Positions 5,887 to 7,407 of a DNA stretch of 7,407 bases are shown here, one piece after another. Origin of the DNA: a bacterium (GTDB taxonomy: Bacteria; UBA6262; WVXT01); NCBI GenBank assembly GCA_035530055.1, contig DATKVN010000016.1, forward strand, positions 1 through 7,407, written 5' to 3'. Numbering within the stretch: position 1 is the stretch's first letter; every line of letters starts with the position of its first letter. The notes under the pieces were generated by a model. The model saw only the letters and a list, made by a program, of their open reading frames with translations, was not told the origin of the DNA and made no database searches. The position numbers and the translations under genes are program-made.

Positions 5887-5970
5887 TTATGATAAAATCT
5901 TAAGAAATCCTTCCCAGAGTTTCCTTTCTGAAAAGCAAATTCAAGACGATAAAAATGATGAAGTTTGTAC

Positions 5971-5999
5971 TTGACCTCTCTGTGAATATGTGTTAATTT
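5971..5999 (+). promoter_or_regulatory. Candidate promoter of the exported repeat protein
   Basis: TTGACC (5971-5976, five of six matches to the -35 consensus) lies 17 bases before TAATTT (5994-5999), a weak -10 preceded by a TGn extended element (5991-5993). Transcription would start near 6006 and give a leader of about 144 bases. The 84 bases between the response regulator and this site show nothing recognisable. Confidence 0.45.
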
Positions 6000-6085
6000 C
6001 AATATTGGGGGACATTTCAATAGACAGTTTTATGGGCACTTTTTAAATGAGGACCATGGAAGAAAGAGGGGCAGAAAAAACGGTC

Positions 6086-6116
6086 ATCGGGATTGGCCCG
6101 GACGGTTCGTCCCGAT
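6086..6116 (+). promoter_or_regulatory. Leader hairpin upstream of the repeat protein
   Basis: ATCGGGA (6086-6092) pairs perfectly with TCCCGAT (6110-6116). Within the loop CGGA (6099-6102) can pair with TTCG (6106-6109), including one G-U pair. It lies in the predicted 144-base leader, 33 bases before the start codon, and no T run follows, so it is not a terminator. The role is unknown; control of translation or transcript stability is possible. Confidence 0.4.
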
Positions 6117-6149
6117 TAGAATACGCTTTTGCTTATAAGGGATGGAGTC

Positions 6150-7407
6150 ATGCGAGTATTTTCAAGTTCATACCGCATATTGGCTGGATTCACGCGTCTG
6201 TGCTATGCATTGTTTCTTATTTCCTTATTTGTAGTTTGCGTCCCCGCTTTAGCCTGGTCCCAGGATACAACACCCCCGGCAGCAATAACTAATCTATCGG
6301 CTTCACCCGGAGAGGTAGACCAGAAGATAGACTTATCCTGGAGTGCGCCTGGTGATGACGGGACCACCGGCATATTAACCGGTGAATACAGAATAGATTA
6401 CGCTACTTATACCAAGACCTGGAATCCCACCGATTATCAGATTTCTATTCCCACCTCAAATGTAAATCCCGGAGATGACCAATACCGGGAAGTATCAAAC
6501 CTTACCGTGGGAGCTACATACTATTTCCGTATCTGGACAAGGGATGAGGATCCCGATCATTGGTCGGAGATATCGAACGGGGCAACCACATGGGCGCCGG
6601 CTATTCCTCCTGCCGCAGTTGTAGATTTAGAAGCCATCCCGGGTACGGCAGAAGGTTCAATCAACTTAAGTTGTACTGCGCCCACAGAAGATGGCGCAAT
6701 AGGCGGTAAAGTCTCTTCCTACATTTTGAAGTACTCAACCTTCAGTGTGAATGACGTAGGAGATACAACTGTTTGGTGGAATCATCCTCAGACTCTTACT
6801 GGATTAGATGGAGGTTCACCAAAAGAGCCAGGTGAAACTGAAACCTTCATCATCGGAGGTTTATCTCCCGGCAATACTTACTATTTTGCCATAAAAAGCA
6901 GGGACGATATAGGGACTATTTCGCCCATTGATACTAAGACTGCCAGTTTCAACCAGGCCAATGCTGTCACCGCCAGTGATGATACTCCTCCAGCGGCAAT
7001 TACCACCCTATCGGCTATACCCGGAACTGAAGGAGGGGCTATCGACCTTTCCTGGAAGGCTCCGGGTGATGATGGGGGTACGGGCACGTTGGATGGGGAA
7101 TACAGGATAGACTACGCCACTTATACCAAGAGTTGGAATCTTACTGACTATGAAATATCTACTTTAGTAAGTGGCGTTAACCCCGGGGACGCTCAATCGT
7201 TTACAGTTACAGGTTTGAAAGAGGGAGCGACTTATTATTTCAGAATCTGGACGGCAGACGACGCAAGTAACTGGAGTGAAATATCCAATGGAGCGACAAC
7301 CTGGGCGCAGGATATTCGTCCAGCAGCAATAATTAATCTATCCGCCTCACCGGGAGAGATAGACCAGAAGATAAACTTATCCTGGAGTGCGCCTGGTGAT
7401 GACGGGA
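6150..7407 (+). CDS. Exported fibronectin type III repeat protein (3' end outside window)
   Basis: At least 419 residues, still open at the window edge. The N-terminus is a Sec signal peptide: basic start (Arg2, Arg9, Arg16), hydrophobic core at about 17-33, and a signal peptidase I site after VPALA (Ala35). The mature protein then repeats a fibronectin type III-like unit: A (39-150), B (151-278), C (279-387) and D (from 388, cut off). Each starts near PPAAITNLSA and continues to LSWSAPGDDG. A and C share GEYRIDYATYTK, GATYYFRIW and SEISNGATTW almost exactly, while B is longer (about 127 residues) and more diverged. Such repeats are usually spacers or adhesion modules in surface or secreted proteins, and the functional domain probably lies beyond the window. 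I start at the ATG at 6150, with AAGGGA (6137-6142) 7 bases upstream; a frame opening at 6047 overlaps this one but lacks such support. Export is well supported; the function is unknown. Confidence 0.88.
   Translation, partial: MRVFSSSYRILAGFTRLCYALFLISLFVVCVPALAWSQDTTPPAAITNLSASPGEVDQKIDLSWSAPGDDGTTGILTGEYRIDYATYTKTWNPTDYQISIPTSNVNPGDDQYREVSNLTVGATYYFRIWTRDEDPDHWSEISNGATTWAPAIPPAAVVDLEAIPGTAEGSINLSCTAPTEDGAIGGKVSSYILKYSTFSVNDVGDTTVWWNHPQTLTGLDGGSPKEPGETETFIIGGLSPGNTYYFAIKSRDDIGTISPIDTKTASFNQANAVTASDDTPPAAITTLSAIPGTEGGAIDLSWKAPGDDGGTGTLDGEYRIDYATYTKSWNLTDYEISTLVSGVNPGDAQSFTVTGLKEGATYYFRIWTADDASNWSEISNGATTWAQDIRPAAIINLSASPGEIDQKINLSWSAPGDDG
6276..6363 (+). repeat. Direct repeat copy 1 (start of fibronectin repeat A)
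   Basis: These 88 bases match 7320-7407 at 81 positions by my count, with the same reading frame and an offset of 1044 bases (348 codons). The pair encodes the first strands of repeats A and D. The copies match far better at DNA level than A matches B, which points to recent duplication or gene conversion of a multi-domain block. Confidence 0.85.
7320..7407 (+). repeat. Direct repeat copy 2 (start of fibronectin repeat D, cut by window end)
   Basis: This is the second copy of the 88-base repeat beginning at 6276, with seven mismatches by my count, most of them at third codon positions. It runs into the window edge, so the true repeat may be longer. Confidence 0.85.

Noticed and set aside
6047-6292. 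An 81-codon reading frame on the + strand
   Set aside because: It overlaps the signal peptide and first repeat of the exported protein in another frame, shows no recognisable domain, and overlaps the leader hairpin. It looks like a chance frame.
1-7407. CRISPR array, tRNA or rRNA genes, insertion sequences
   Set aside because: No short regularly spaced repeats, no cloverleaf or rRNA-like segments and no transposase frame were found on reading both strands.

Overview
The window comes from a bacterial chromosome of moderate to low GC. It carries a bacterial-type cysteinyl-tRNA synthetase end, sigma70-like promoters, Shine-Dalgarno sites and a U-tract terminator. The set (a ketosynthase III, a multi-pass GAF histidine kinase, a large exported fibronectin type III repeat protein, a Panacea-type toxin-antitoxin pair) would suit an uncultivated lineage such as Omnitrophota or another PVC-related group. 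That placement is a guess; nothing here is diagnostic.

Layout. (1) 1-306: 3' end of cysS. (2) 332-1520: a self-contained, AT-rich toxin-antitoxin module. It has a near-consensus promoter (332-360), overlapping inverted repeats at the predicted transcription start (363-384), an antitoxin with an HTH and a Panacea domain (410-1162), and one base later a RelE/ParE-like toxin (1164-1520). (3) 1521-1911: a 391-base gap with no protein gene. It holds a promoter (1642-1670), a compact RNA element predicted to form a pseudoknot (1716-1824), an intrinsic terminator (1828-1851) and a small hairpin in front of a strong ribosome binding site. (4) 1912-5886: a tight three-gene operon. The first gene is a rare-looking fusion of a PilZ domain (cyclic-di-GMP-binding family) to a complete ketoacyl-ACP synthase III. 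Next come a membrane histidine kinase (GAF, HisKA, HATPase) and a receiver-only response regulator whose start overlaps the kinase stop codon. (5) 5887-6149: a leader region with a candidate promoter and a hairpin. (6) 6150 to the window end: an exported protein with a signal peptide and at least four fibronectin type III-like repeats, running off the window.

How the parts may work together. The operon looks like a signalling cassette. One membrane sensor talks to a receiver protein with no DNA-binding domain, and the co-transcribed enzyme carries its own predicted second-messenger sensor. Because a terminator follows the structured RNA and I see no convincing second promoter before the PilZ-ketosynthase gene, the RNA may be a transcription attenuator or riboswitch for the operon. 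A segment of the RNA (1789-1795) is complementary to the terminator's 3' arm (1840-1846), which gives a possible switching mechanism. The fusion enzyme and this leader are the most unusual parts of the window. The toxin-antitoxin module looks like a separate, probably acquired, insertion downstream of cysS.
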